Part shown: in pieces, positions 23,370 to 33,908 of the stretch
Position numbering within the stretch: position 1 is the stretch's first letter
Layout of the letters: each line of letters begins with the position of its first letter
Assembly: GCF_015706575.1 (NCBI RefSeq)
Contig: NW_024037064.1
Coordinates: forward strand, 5,021,427-5,085,426
Direction of reading: 5' to 3'
DNA length: 64,000 bases
Origin: Patiria miniata
Taxonomy: Eukaryota; Echinodermata; Asteroidea; Valvatida; Asterinidae
The notes under the pieces: model-generated
What the model was told of the DNA's origin: nothing
Databases searched by the model: none
The model's input: the letters and a program-made list of their open reading frames with translations, nothing else
Made by a program: the position numbers and the translations under genes

Positions 23370-23520
23370 ATGAGGGGTGGATCCATGATTTTTTTTTTTG
23401 GGGGGGGGGTTATTTCAAATTGTTTTTAATATATTTCTATGAAAAACAAAAATGTAGTCAGAGCTGGGGGGGGGGGGGGTGTGTTTCGACCCCAAAACCC
23501 CCCTCTGGATGGATCCACAC
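23370..23520. repeat. GGATCC-bounded G-rich repeat
   Basis: Begins GTGGATCCATGA plus T/G runs and ends TGGATGGATCCACAC, so the termini are inverted. Similar GGATCCAGAG-poly-G sequences occur at 47398 and 57765. Family unknown. Confidence 0.45.
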
Positions 23521-24059
23521 CTGTGCATGACGAAGCAAAACACTGTTTTTTTATGGCCATCAAAATAAACAGGTGTGCTTAAAGGAACCCATGGAAAAAC
23601 TGATGGAGTCTCCTGACCCATGGAGTCTCCTGACGATGACTAGAGCAGGCTAGTCAAAATGTTGAGACCAAACTTATTTCACTCAGCCTCACTGAAGATA
23701 ATCGCAAGAAGTCCCACCACCTTCCAACTTACTTAGCGAAAGTAGATGATAAGCAGGATAAGTTCTTTTCAGAACTATAAGCAGGACTGTCCCTATCAGA
23801 ACAAATCTACTAAGCGACAGTAGTTACTACCCCTCAGCCGAGAGGCTCAACAGGTATTGTCATTGCCTAGTGCGTCCATCTGTATGTCCAGCCGTCCGCC
23901 CTTACCACGATCCACTTGGTGGGTACCTGTCCTTTGTTAGAGGTACCCCACAAATAAAATCTTTAGAAAAAAGGGTACCCCGCAACGAAATCTTTAGAAA
24001 TAGGGACAATGGGACAACAATGGAGGTACCCCGGTAGTCCATCTGGCTGGGATGTCCGT

Positions 24060-24355
24060 CCGTCCGGGCAGCTTACATGTATTTTCCGGATGATAACTTG
24101 AGTTAGAAATGTTGTTTAGGATTGTAACTTCGGTAAAGGGTTGCCTTTAGGAGTAGGCAAGTTGGGATTGGTTTTGTGGTTAAAAAGGTCAAAGGTGAAG
24201 GTCACCGTGGTGAGTTGAAGGTAAATGGTTTCCGGATGATAACTTGAGTAGATATGAAATTTTTGTGTCTAACTTTGGTAGGGGGTTGCCCATTGGTACA
24301 GGCATGTTGGGATTGGTTCTGGGGTAAAAGGTCAAAGGTTAAGGTCACCATGTTG
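24060..24355 (+). repeat. Two-unit ~160-bp tandem repeat with AGGTCA words
   Basis: Both units contain TTTCCGGATGATAACTTGAGT, a GGGTTGCC, GTTGGGATTGGTT and end in AAAGGTCAAAGGT-AAGGTCACC. The same repeat family is expanded at 60640-61165. Confidence 0.7.
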
Positions 24356-24779
24356 CGTTATATTTACCACATGGTGTTACCGCAAGCCAAAACTATATCA
24401 ACACCCCACCATGCAAAGCCTAAAATCTTACGTATTACTTAACCTATGGTGTACCTGAAACTAATAAAACACATTTGTTAACAATTAATTGATATCTGTT
24501 TAAGGCTCACGACTCCTTTATTATAAACAAAATCGTTCCTAAGAATGTTTGAAGGGTAAAACACATAATCAAATAAAAACAAATTGTGATACGTAATTTC
24601 CAGTATATTACTAACCATACATCAATTTTAGTAAATGGTGCTCTATAGCTTGCCCGGTGGGCTAGTATTATGCAGCCAGTTATTCAAACCAGCACCAGCA
24701 GGGTTCTAACCAGGCGTACAACAGGATATCGGGCCAATAAGCTGTGAAAAAAATCCCGATAATGCTTGAAGTTAGTCGA

Positions 24780-25600
24780 TATGCAATCGATATGTTATGA
24801 ATGATTTGCGCGGCGACTTTGTTGTGCACTGGTACGTGCGACCATTTACAACGATCCAACCGCACGTCGTATTTGTACAATTTGCTTTAAATATCGAACA
24901 GCACGTGCTCTGATCCAGCGCAATCCATACCGTACGTATATCACCAAAGTGTGTCGCTCTTGGACCACACCATTGCGGTTAGGCCAAAAAAAAAAAAAAA
25001 TCGGTCTTGCGCACATCCCGCCTGCGGCACAGGAAGCCTTTCCCATTGTTTATTTCTCATCATCATCATCCCTGTCAATTCCATCGTGGCTTGCCTATGT
25101 TGTGCTTGTGCATTCACGACCTAAATTTTCCATAATTTTTTTAAGAATTTAACTTTTTGTGGCCATTTTAGAAAGAATGTAGTATCCAGACGCCTCATTT
25201 TTGGTTGTGTAACATACAAAGTCTATCGATAGTTGACTGCATTTTCAAAAATTGGAAATGGACAAAATTGGAAATGTTTTTCAGTCCCAGATTCATGTCA
25301 TTTTAATATTTTTGCGATGACTGACCTTCACTTAGATAATATATCATACAATGAAAACAAGTGGCATCAGGTTGCAACATTGTTTTCCCATTTTTTTTTT
25401 AAATAGCTTTCTTAGCATAAAATGGAAATACATGTAGTTCAGGCTCAAATTTGCATCATACATGTACTTACCCAATTCAATCAGCACAAATAATTGACCA
25501 AAAAAACTTTTACACCAGCGACAGTAATTTCTAATGCAAAACTGTATTTATTTTTTTATTATTGTCGGTGTCTCCACTTCCTAGTTTGAAAATTATTCAT
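24780..25600 (+). repeat. Second copy of the 9463-10425 repeat family (partial)
   Basis: Shares ACGACCTAAATTTTCC, TTTTTGTGGCCATTTTAG, AAAATGGAAATACATG with GTTCAGGC, and CCCAATTCAATC with the right half of the 9463-10425 element. Neither copy has a recognisable protein. Confidence 0.45.
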
Positions 25601-25638
25601 TCAACGACACTTCTTACCATGTGACCATTAAATGAGCC

Positions 25639-26641
25639 TTAAGCCCTGTCCGCACTGGACTTTTTTTGGTAAAACTTACCGAGACTATGGGTACTTTTCC
25701 CATTTTAAGTCCAGTGCGGACAGCCTAGGACGTTTTCCTCTCAGTTACTTTTCCTGAGTCCAGCGGTTACTTCTACTGGCCAACTGCTGCCCAGAAAAAC
25801 TTACCGAGTGCCCAGGAAAACTGACCAGGTCACTTTTCCCAAGACGATAAGTCCAGTGCGGACACTGCAATCGGTAAAAGCGGCTCAGGAAAGCATACAT
25901 TCGGCCCGAGCGCGAGTATCATGCATACAGAGACCGCACAATCCCACACGTGATGTGACCGAACATTTTGTGGAAACACGTTCTCTGCGGTGTGTCAAGT
26001 CCGAGCGGTAAAATCTCGTTATAAATATACTTTAACGGCAAATACATACACAGAAAAAGATCAAGATCACTTTCTGGGGAACTACTTTGCAGTTATTCTT
26101 TTCTCCACCGATGTTTGTTTGGTATTTTCTACGATCCAAATTCGTCTTGTTACGCCGTGTGGTCTGCATGGCACCGTACGTAGGCCACAGTCACTGGTTC
26201 CGGTCCTACATCATAGCTTTGATATCGGTAAGCATGTGGTGGGAACCAGCGATTACCGATGGAGCTGCTGCCGCACGGATCATCATACAGCGGCATGGCT
26301 TCGATGTCGTCCATCACAGATGCGTCAGAAATATAGGCATTTTCGTCAAGACTTATTGTGTCAAGATGAAAAATATCGTATGTAACGATTATATTGTGCA
26401 TTTTAATGGCGTGTGTAATATGACACTGTGGGTATCGGGGGTTAAAAAAATGATCGGCATTTTATTTCCTGCGTGAGTCATTATACTGACAGCTCGGTCA
26501 CCTCTACCACGCGGTCTGGGTAAAATTTCCCGTGTCCAAAGTCCAAGTGCAGACAGTGGTCACATTTGACCATTTTTCATTTGACCATCATCGTCTCGGT
26601 AAAACCTTAAAAAAAAAAGTCCAGTGCGGACACAGCTTTAA
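25639..26641. mobile_element. TTAA-flanked inverted-repeat transposon, ~1 kb
   Basis: TTAA flanks both sides (25639-25642 and 26638-26641). Terminal inverted repeats pair GCCCTGTCCGCACTGGAC with GTCCAGTGCGGACACAGC, then ACCGAGA with TCTCGGT further in. The motif GTCCAGTGCGGAC is repeated inside both ends (about 25701, 25850, 26618; variants near 25752 and 26533), like a binding-site array. TTAA suits piggyBac, and TTA would suit PIF/Harbinger, so the superfamily is open. The interior is GC-richer and has a minus-strand frame (26150-26401) of unknown meaning. Confidence 0.7.
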
Positions 26642-27461
26642 TATCCAGCTGGCTAGTTAAAAATCCTGCGGGCTAGTAAAACACTTGGTTAAGTTGCCCA
26701 GTGGGCTAGTTGAAAAAAAGCTTAAGGTTGATGCCTGCCTGAATGTTCTATTTTTATCCCCCTGACTTTTATTATCCCCCTGGCTTTTAAGCCAGACAGG
26801 GGGATATTGCGATAGTGTATTCCTTCTGTGTGTGGTTATCCGATACAACTGAGGGCTTGGGACAATGGGGTGTGTGTGATAACAATAACCCAGAGGACCT
26901 GAGCCCACTTCTCGGGAGAATTTCGTATACAAACCTTATGGGAACTGTCGAGAAAATGTTAGTGCACAAACAAAGGGAACAAAAGAAGGGGACAATGGCC
27001 GGTCCTCCCGAGTATAGTTAAAACACGACTGGGTGTGGGTGCGTGCGTTTGTTTATGGTGTAAATCGAGGACACACACGTGAAACATCATCGATGAATAG
27101 AGGACGGGAACCAATCGAGAACTCCTCGGTAAGAAAACATGTACAAAACCACGGAAAACTGTTGCAAAAAAGTTAGAGTATAAACAAAGGAAAAGAGAAA
27201 AGGAGCAATAGAAAATCCTTGATTTACACCATGAACAAACTTGGGTGTGTCTGTCTGTGTGTTCCATTATGGTTAGGTTCACTGTAGGTTCACAAACCCA
27301 TAATGGACCCATCCATTTCTTGGCCATATACCATGCACAGAGTGCACACAATTCAAGTGATAGGCCATGTATTATAAAGTCATTAACCCTAGGCCAGCTC
27401 ACTGGTCCCTCTAGAGACCCGCAGCTAGCGAGCCCCTGTTTTATCCCAGTGGGCACACGAC

Positions 27462-28060
27462 GTCTTTAAGACATCGTTTTCCAGTCGTGTGGACTAAAGC
27501 GGTCGTTACCAAAAAACGATGTCTTAAAGACATCTTTCTACCCACCCGAGCACTCATCCCCACCCGCAAAAAAAAACAACCATAAAACAGCAAAAAACAC
27601 AACATCTTTAAGACGTCGTTTTACAGTCGTTATTTAGTCTCGTATATACATGTACAAGTGGCCGTGACCAAAAAACTACGTCTTAAAGATGTCTCAGTTC
27701 TCCCGATCCGAAAACACATTCCACCCGCCAAAAAAACATACAAAAACACAACTTCTTAAGATGTCGTTTTACAGTATTTATTTAGTCTGGTATGTACTCA
27801 CAGCAGCCGTGACCAAAAAACGATGTCTTAAAGACGTCTTTCTCCTGACCCGAAAACACATTCCCACCCGCCAAAAAAAACCCAACAAAAACATGACGTC
27901 TTTAAGATGTCGTTTTACGGTCGTAATTTAGTCTCATATATACAGCGGCCGTGACCAACAAACCCCCCCCCCCACATACACGCATACACTAGCATGCATA
28001 CACCCCCCCCCCCCAAAAAAAACCCACTATGTCTTTAACACGACATCTGAGAGACGTCTT
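27462..28060. repeat. Tandem array of inverted-repeat units (~100-150 bp)
   Basis: At least four units start near 27470, 27605, 27755 and 27897, each with TCTTTAAGA(C/T)RTCGTTTT-CAGTCG on one side and ACGATGTCTTAAAGAC on the other, separated by CGTGACCAAAAAAC-like spacers. Each unit can fold on itself and also pair with its neighbours. Noncoding. Confidence 0.7.
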
Positions 28061-28273
28061 TCTTGAGTCGTTAAGTGTTAAAATAGTGTACTGTGTAACT
28101 TCACCGACCAAAATCAGCAGTCTTTTTTTACGGACAAATCCCAAGGAGTGGCCACGCTGGTAGTGGTACGCCTGCATGTACGCGCCCTGTATTGCATCTG
28201 AGTACGCGCACATCCATGTGTGTAACAACCCAAATTTTTCCATTATGAAACAGCTTTTGAAAAAGGCACACAT

Positions 28274-28316
28274 AAGGTGCACATAACTCGTAAAATGAGC
28301 GAGTTATGTGCACCTT
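28274..28316. repeat. Perfect hairpin: 17-bp arms, 9-nt loop
   Basis: AAGGTGCACATAACTCG (28274-28290) is exactly complementary to 28300-28316. Confidence 0.75.
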
Positions 28317-28594
28317 TCAACAATACTATTGTCCTACATCATAATATTGTTGTTAAGATTGTATTCTGCGATGGACCGCTATTAATTATTGGAGTTGTTC
28401 CCACCTAATGTTTAATTTCAAGATACAACTATACCAAGCACAAGTTTCTGAGTGAACTGCAAGATTGTACATTATGACAGGCCTTTGCAATGTTACCACC
28501 TTTCTAAAAATGGTAAGTAAAGTTTCAAACGATTGTGATCCCGAGTTGTTGGCATCCGTCTGTCTCAAGAGACAATGGAGTTTTACGCCGTTGG

Positions 28595-29285
28595 TCAGTC
28601 CTTTGTAGAGTTGCAGTGCCTCCTGTGGCTGTACAGCCCAATCCTGGAGCCGCATACCTTGTTGCAATTGCTGCAGGTGAAACTTGAGTCCGGCTGTGCA
28701 GCGCTGATGCCAGGCTTCTGTCGTCTGTGCTCTCTTCTCACCTTCCACTGTTCGTCTCTCTTCTGCTCACTCCTCTGTGTGCCTGCCTTATGCCTCCACC
28801 CACTGCTGTCTACTGCCACGGCTTCCCAGCTAGTTGGGTTGATGTCACTGGCTTTCATGTCAATTTTGCAGTCACCCTTAAAACGCAGGGCTGGTCTTCC
28901 TACAGGGCTGGTGCCTGTAGCAAGCTGTCCATACGTGATGTCTTTGGGGATTCGGCCATCTTCCATTCGGCTCACATGGCCGAGCCATCTCAAGCGTGGA
29001 TGTGTGAGTACGGCAAACATGCTTGGGTGCCTGCTTGTTTTAAGACATCCTTGTTCGGGACGTGGTCCTGTCATTTGATGCCCAGGATTCGCCCAAGGCA
29101 GTGCATGTGGAAGGCAATCAGACGTCGCTCCTGGCATGTGTATGGTGCCCATGACTCGCTACCATACAGTAAGGTGCTGAGCACACAGGCCTGGTACACT
29201 GTAGGAGATCGTGGAGCCAAGGTAAGTGAAGGCCTCCACCACCTCGAGGGTGTGATCTCCGAGCAGCATCATCTGCGAACAGTAT
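28595..29285 (-). mobile_element. LINE 3'-terminal fragment (RT C-terminus plus zinc knuckle)
   Basis: Read on the minus strand: QMMLLGDHTLEVVEAFTYLG and STIS (end of RT thumb), then an internal deletion, then a shifted frame for VYQACVLSTLLYGSESW, then RLRWLGHVSRMEDGRIPKD, GQLATGTSPVGRPALRF, a WEAVA-D-S-WR segment and a terminal CSNCNKVCGSRIGLYSH zinc-finger-like motif. This is the standard C-terminal module of RTE/CR1-like non-LTR retrotransposons. It is 5'-truncated with one deletion and at least two frame changes, hence dead. The last open frame (28595-29152) is long enough to be mistaken for a gene. Confidence 0.85.
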
Positions 29286-29319
29286 CTCTCTGATCAGAAC
29301 ACTGTGTATGTAATGTAGA

Positions 29320-30605
29320 ACAATGGATGACTAGAGAAAAAAACCTGGTGCCAATGATTATGTCGGGATTTAGCTTTTTAAACTGGGACAAAAAAAAAGA
29401 AAGAAAAGGAATCAAGGAAACAAAAATAGACTTCTCAATTTTTTTTAAATTCAAACAGATTAAAAAAACTATACAATGTCTATCCTTCCGAAAATTAGGT
29501 TTCTCAAATGAAAAAAGGGGAAACAAAAGGAAACCCACACAGCACTAAAGGAAAATGACTCTAAAAGCACAAGAATGAACTAAAAACCTGCAACAAGAAA
29601 GTAAAACAATCAAATGGCAATTTAAAAACAGTTCCTATAAAACAAAACTCCTATGAAACTACAGTCCATGTACTAAGCAACAAAAGGGTCCAAATGCAAG
29701 TTTGCCACCGTGTGCACAAGGGATTAACGCACTATGGACTGCAAAATACTGCACAGTTTAATGGGCCTCATAAGGGTATGCAAATCCCCTGGACTGTCTC
29801 AATAAACTATTACTTCTGAGAAGGAGGGAACAAAGGATTAAGGCATGGTCTAGGCTAAATGAATGGATACCGGTCTACGTCTATGTACAAGTACATGTAG
29901 TTAAAAAGAGCAACTAAAAAAAATCTAGAAAAATATGAAAATCCACTCAAAATGCAAGAAAACGGAACTAAAACTCTGTGGATAACATACACATGAAACT
30001 TAAATGCAGGTAATCCTAGACTCAAGCAATTAAAACTTGGACAAACTTATACTACAAAACTTATTAGAATCACACAACTTCAATACTTTCAAAGAATGGA
30101 CACATCAAGATGTTTAGAAATGAGCCAAAAGAATAATCAAGTTGGAATAAAAACTTAAAACAGTAATCAAAAGTTTCAAAGTTTCTAAACAAAAAGGTTA
30201 ATTATAGTTAAAACGACTTCTAAGAAAAGAGCAGAGACACAAACGATTTCATGTATAGGAAAAAAACTCAATCTTAAAAGGAGCTAAAATGATACTAAAC
30301 TGGATAATAGAGTATCATAAAGGCAAATATAAAACTGGAACTATACAATAATAAGAAAAGTAATGAAAACTCACCAATGACTGGACTAGCAGACAAAAGA
30401 AACAGCTAGGAAGACACTCTCCAGGTAGGAGGAAATACTGACTATATGATGTTAAGTTGTCTCACTGCTGGTCTGCTGGGTAATAATGACTCTGGCATGA
30501 CAATGTGGCAGCTTTTATATGGGGGGATTTGTGGGCTAAAATAAACAAACAGGGGGTCACACTACCAGGAAAAGGGGGGGGGGGGGACATCTAAACTTCA
30601 ACTAA
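29320..30605. repeat. A-rich dispersed repeat, copy 2
   Basis: A very A-rich plus strand with many short AAAAC/AACTAAAA words and no gene. The terminal ~150 bases match the end of 22379-23030. On the minus strand the segment begins after a poly-C run and carries CCCCATATAAAAG, a TATA-like word. Confidence 0.45.
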
Positions 30606-30798
30606 AATGACTTGCAGTATATTGGTTTTTGTTTTAGCCCCCAAAATAGTCTTGACCGTACACCTGACCTTGTGCACACGTATCTGAGTATGATATGTGT
30701 CTAAATCTTTGATAATTAGTCACCAAAGTCATTACAAAGGTGTTCCTAGAAAGGTTGAAATCTTCTTGCTCCCTCATTGATAGAGTTAACGGTTGGGA

Positions 30799-32455
30799 CA
30801 GTGTTGAGTACCTAGGTTGTCAAGTATGAGTACGAGTACTTGTGCTTCTGAGAACAAGAACAGGTCTCCGAGTACGAGTACTTGAACATCCAAGTATGAG
30901 AACGAGTACTTGTACTTCCGAGTAGGAGTATGAGTACGAGTACTTGTATTCCGAGTACGAGTACAAGTACTTGTATTTCCGAATACGGCACCGGGTACAT
31001 TGTGCTTGACACCTAATATTATGTGTACTGTTAATCACTTGTGATACAAACTAGGGTTTGTCTTTGTAAGCTTTTTTTTTTCTCAATTATTTGAAATTAA
31101 TTTGGTTTTTTTAAAATCTGCAACATCATGCTCAAATGTATTTTCCAAGGAAATGCTACACAGCTGAGATACAGACAACCGTCATTTAATAAAGTTAATC
31201 TACAGTGGATGTTGTGCATTTATTCATGTATTTTTGGGTCCTTGGATTCCTCAGACTAAAAAAAACACAAGTACAACAAACATTCAAATGGCTGAGAAAA
31301 GATTTCTTTATTTCTACTTAGTTTCAACCACTGTTCCTAATGTTCTTACAAAAGCAGGGTGTTTTTTCCGCATAATCATGTGTGATGAAGTTCTGCATAT
31401 GCTTGAAGAAGTTCGAAGATGAAGTTCGAAGTTGTCCCATAATTCTGATATGCGAACAGCACATAAAACATGCACGCTGCACTGTGGCGTTCCACACCAT
31501 TTTGGACAAATTCCCTGTGATCCTTGAACCCAAACTTCACAACAGAGGACACAGACGAAATGACACATGTATTTTGGGGTTCTTTGCACAAACAGCATAT
31601 ACAATTTGGGTACAAACAAAGTGAAAAGTGCCTCACAGGCAAGCATAAGCAAACGTCAACAGTGTGACACGTACACAAAGTACACATGCAACATGCATGC
31701 AAAAAAAAACGGCAGATTCGCGTTTTCTTGTGCTTGTCTACGCATTTAGTCTGCTTCCCATTCCTAGGCCTCTGTTTAAGGCTAGGCCGCTGTGGACCTG
31801 CTGCCGTGACCAGACAAGGGACCGTTTTTCAAACCTCGGCTTCGGCTGTGTCTCTTTCTCCATTCATGCAGATTGGCAATGGGGCTGGACCCGTATTATA
31901 GGACCGAAACCGGGGTTCAGAAAACAGCTTTGCTCCAATCACCCTTGTTAATCGTACGCCCATTTTGAGGAACACCTCGGCGTACAGTGTGATTGGCCAT
32001 TGTGCCCACATACGGCAAATGGATCAATGTGCGTAATTGGCCCAGGCCCAGTCAGACCTATATACAGACCCACTCACGGCTAGCTGTTAATTGTGTTTGT
32101 CCGGACGTGCGTAGAGTAGAGAACATTTCGATTTCTCCACAATCGACCTTTTGAAACTTAAAGTATCAATAAAATAAGGCAGTGGTTACGTAAGTAATAT
32201 ACCATTTTATTTTATCGAGTACCGCTATTCGAGAACAAGTACTTTGTTTTATCGATTCTGTTATTCGAGTACGAGTACTTTGCAGAATCGAGTACAATTT
32301 CGACAAGTGTGAGTACAAGTACTTTGCTGCTTGAGTACGAGTACCATCATATCGAGTACGAGTATTTTGACAATCGAGTACGAGTACGAGTACTCCAAAA
32401 AGAGTACTCGAGTAGTACTCGAGTACGAGTACCAAGTACGAGTACTACAACACTG
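30799..32455. mobile_element. hAT transposon 3 with exact 8-bp target duplication
   Basis: Ends are CAGTGTTGAGTAC and TACTACAACACTG. The 8-mer GGTTGGGA directly flanks both sides (30791-30798 and 32456-32463). Sister cassette introns carry the uninterrupted site GGTTGGGA(C/T)AGCATGAGATA at 17597 and 21445. Subterminal regions are GAGTAC hexamer arrays in opposite orientation. On the minus strand about 31376-31560, a frame reads FGFKDHREFVQNGVERHSAA and YGTTSNF, resembling a decayed BED zinc finger of hAT transposases. An interior GC-rich stretch (31740-32110) has CCAAT words and CTATATACAG, possibly an internal promoter. Confidence 0.85.
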
Positions 32456-32595
32456 GGTTGGGATAGAATGAGATATATCTGCGATTGTATAATTCTCATG
32501 TTTAGCCCGATCTTAACGATCATAAAATACAAGAACATACAAGTTTTTTACAGCAATGTTCTTTACCATATTAAATAATTCATGTCTGTTTGCAG

Positions 32596-32850
32596 GTATC
32601 AGTGATCCTGATCTACGCATGATCTCTGAGAGGCTTGGCTCCGAATGGCGGAAGCTGGCTACACATCTCGGTTTAAGGGCTGCAGAGATCGACCGCATTG
32701 TGATGGATGACCCAGGCCAGACTGAGAATCAGATCATCAGCATGCTGGTCAAATGGAGGCACCAACAATCCACCAGCACGGATCAGAGGGACGTGTTATG
32801 CACAGCTCTGATGGAGATCGGCAGAAGGGACATTGTTGAAGACCTGATAG
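32596..32850 (+). CDS. NLR gene 1, Death-domain exon D4 (with 5-residue insertion)
   Basis: A 255-nt exon, phase 1-1, acceptor TGTCTGTTTGCAG and donor ATAG|GTAGGT. It encodes GISDPDLRMISERLGSEWRK, LATHLGLRAAEIDRI, DDPGQTENQI, then WRHQQSTSTDQRDVLCTAL and EIGRRDIVEDLIG. It is the copy nearest the NACHT exon and so, if only one Death domain is used, the likeliest default. It is 15 nt longer than its siblings: an extra HQQSTSTD-like polar stretch between the penultimate and last helices, in a loop position, so the fold should survive. Splicing to 33909 creates GAA. Confidence 0.9.
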
Positions 32851-33908
32851 GTAGGTATCAGAATGAACCACATCAGTCATTGTTTTCATGACATTAGTAG
32901 CCTTAGTACATATGATTGAATGATGAATCAAACCCCCTTTTTTTAGCCATTAAATTAGCTAGGGGTGGGTTATAACAGAAATTACATGAAAAACTTTAGT
33001 TAACATGAATTACTGTCTGTTTAAGGCTCATGTCTCCTTTATTAGTAACCAAATTTCAGTCGTCAGTAAGTTTGAAAGGGAATCACACATATGTGATATT
33101 GCATTAAAGCCAATTACATTACCATATTCAAAGAGAGAGGCGCGTTAACTCAATTTTTATGCAACTTATTTTAGATTTACTTTAGAATCTACTTATTCAA
33201 CATTTATGTTACGTTTGGAAACTTTTCTTCTGCTTGCATCCCCCTTTTTTATTTTAGGGAAGGGGGGGGGGGAAAGAAAGGACAGGACACATGTCCTCAT
33301 GCACCCATGAATACGTCCACGGATGAACAATGGGGAATTAAAAAGTGTTTGGTCCAATGAGTGTTGGGTAAACGTAAAGTCACACTCTGACAACAAAATT
33401 TCTCCTGACAATAACGGGACAGAAATGGCTCGAAATAGAGCACAGTATTGTCAAATTTTGTTTAAATGTACCGCCAGCAACAGTTTGTCCTTTCATGGTC
33501 TTATTTACTAAAATGTCAGCACAGTTGCATTTGATTGAAGAGTGTAAAGTAGTTGCTATTTGTGCGTAACATCAACCTCATGTAACTGTGGTCTATCAAT
33601 ATTGTGATCTCGGGGACCCAAAATCAAAATCAAAATCTGGATAGATAAATATTAATCGTAGGCACAATTTTTAAGTGTACATTTTACTGCAGTAAATGGG
33701 AAACTAAAACAAATTCAATGCTTATGTGGATAAAGGTTAAAAAAAAAACAAATAAAATAACTGAATGCAAACAAAAGTGGTGCAAGGACTTGGAAAATGG
33801 ACCAGCAGTTGGTCGGCTTTGTTGAATTTTGGCTGTAAAGAATTGTGATGAATCATGTTCATCTGCACTCAAATAAATGACTCATTATCATTGTATGATT
33901 TGTTGTAG
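32851..33908 (+). other. Intron D4-NACHT
   Basis: The start (GTAGGTATCAGAATGAACCA) and the block GTTTAAGGCTCATGTCTCCT at 33010 are cassette-derived. 33535-33880 is duplicated at 14085-14385. The acceptor is TGATTTGTTGTAG. No other coding exon was seen in it. Confidence 0.75.

Larger units (their letters stand above)
23322..32595 (+). other. Intron D3-D4 (~9.3 kb), heavily filled with insertions
   Basis: Cassette remnants appear at 24500 (TTTAAGGCTCACGACTCCTT), 30630-30800 (CAAAATAGTCTTGACCGTAC, CACCTGACCTTGTGCACAC, CTAAATCTTTGATAATTAGT) and 32456-32530. Between them lie, in order, a G-rich repeat (23370-23520), ~155-bp tandem repeats (24060-24355), a TTAA-flanked element (25639-26641), an inverted tandem array (27462-28060), a LINE tail (28595-29285), A-rich sequence and hAT element 3. 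26735-27460 holds no gene that I can support. Confidence 0.7.

Noticed and set aside
27462-28060. CRISPR-like array
   Set aside because: Units are self-complementary, uneven and imperfect, and the genome is eukaryotic with introns; it is a tandem satellite-like repeat.
28575-29293. Plus-strand frames of 167 and 188 residues
   Set aside because: They are antisense shadows of the minus-strand LINE reverse-transcriptase tail.
22379-30605. A-rich repeat pair as the two LTRs of one retroelement
   Set aside because: They differ in length, match only at one end, and enclose a host Death exon and unrelated insertions.
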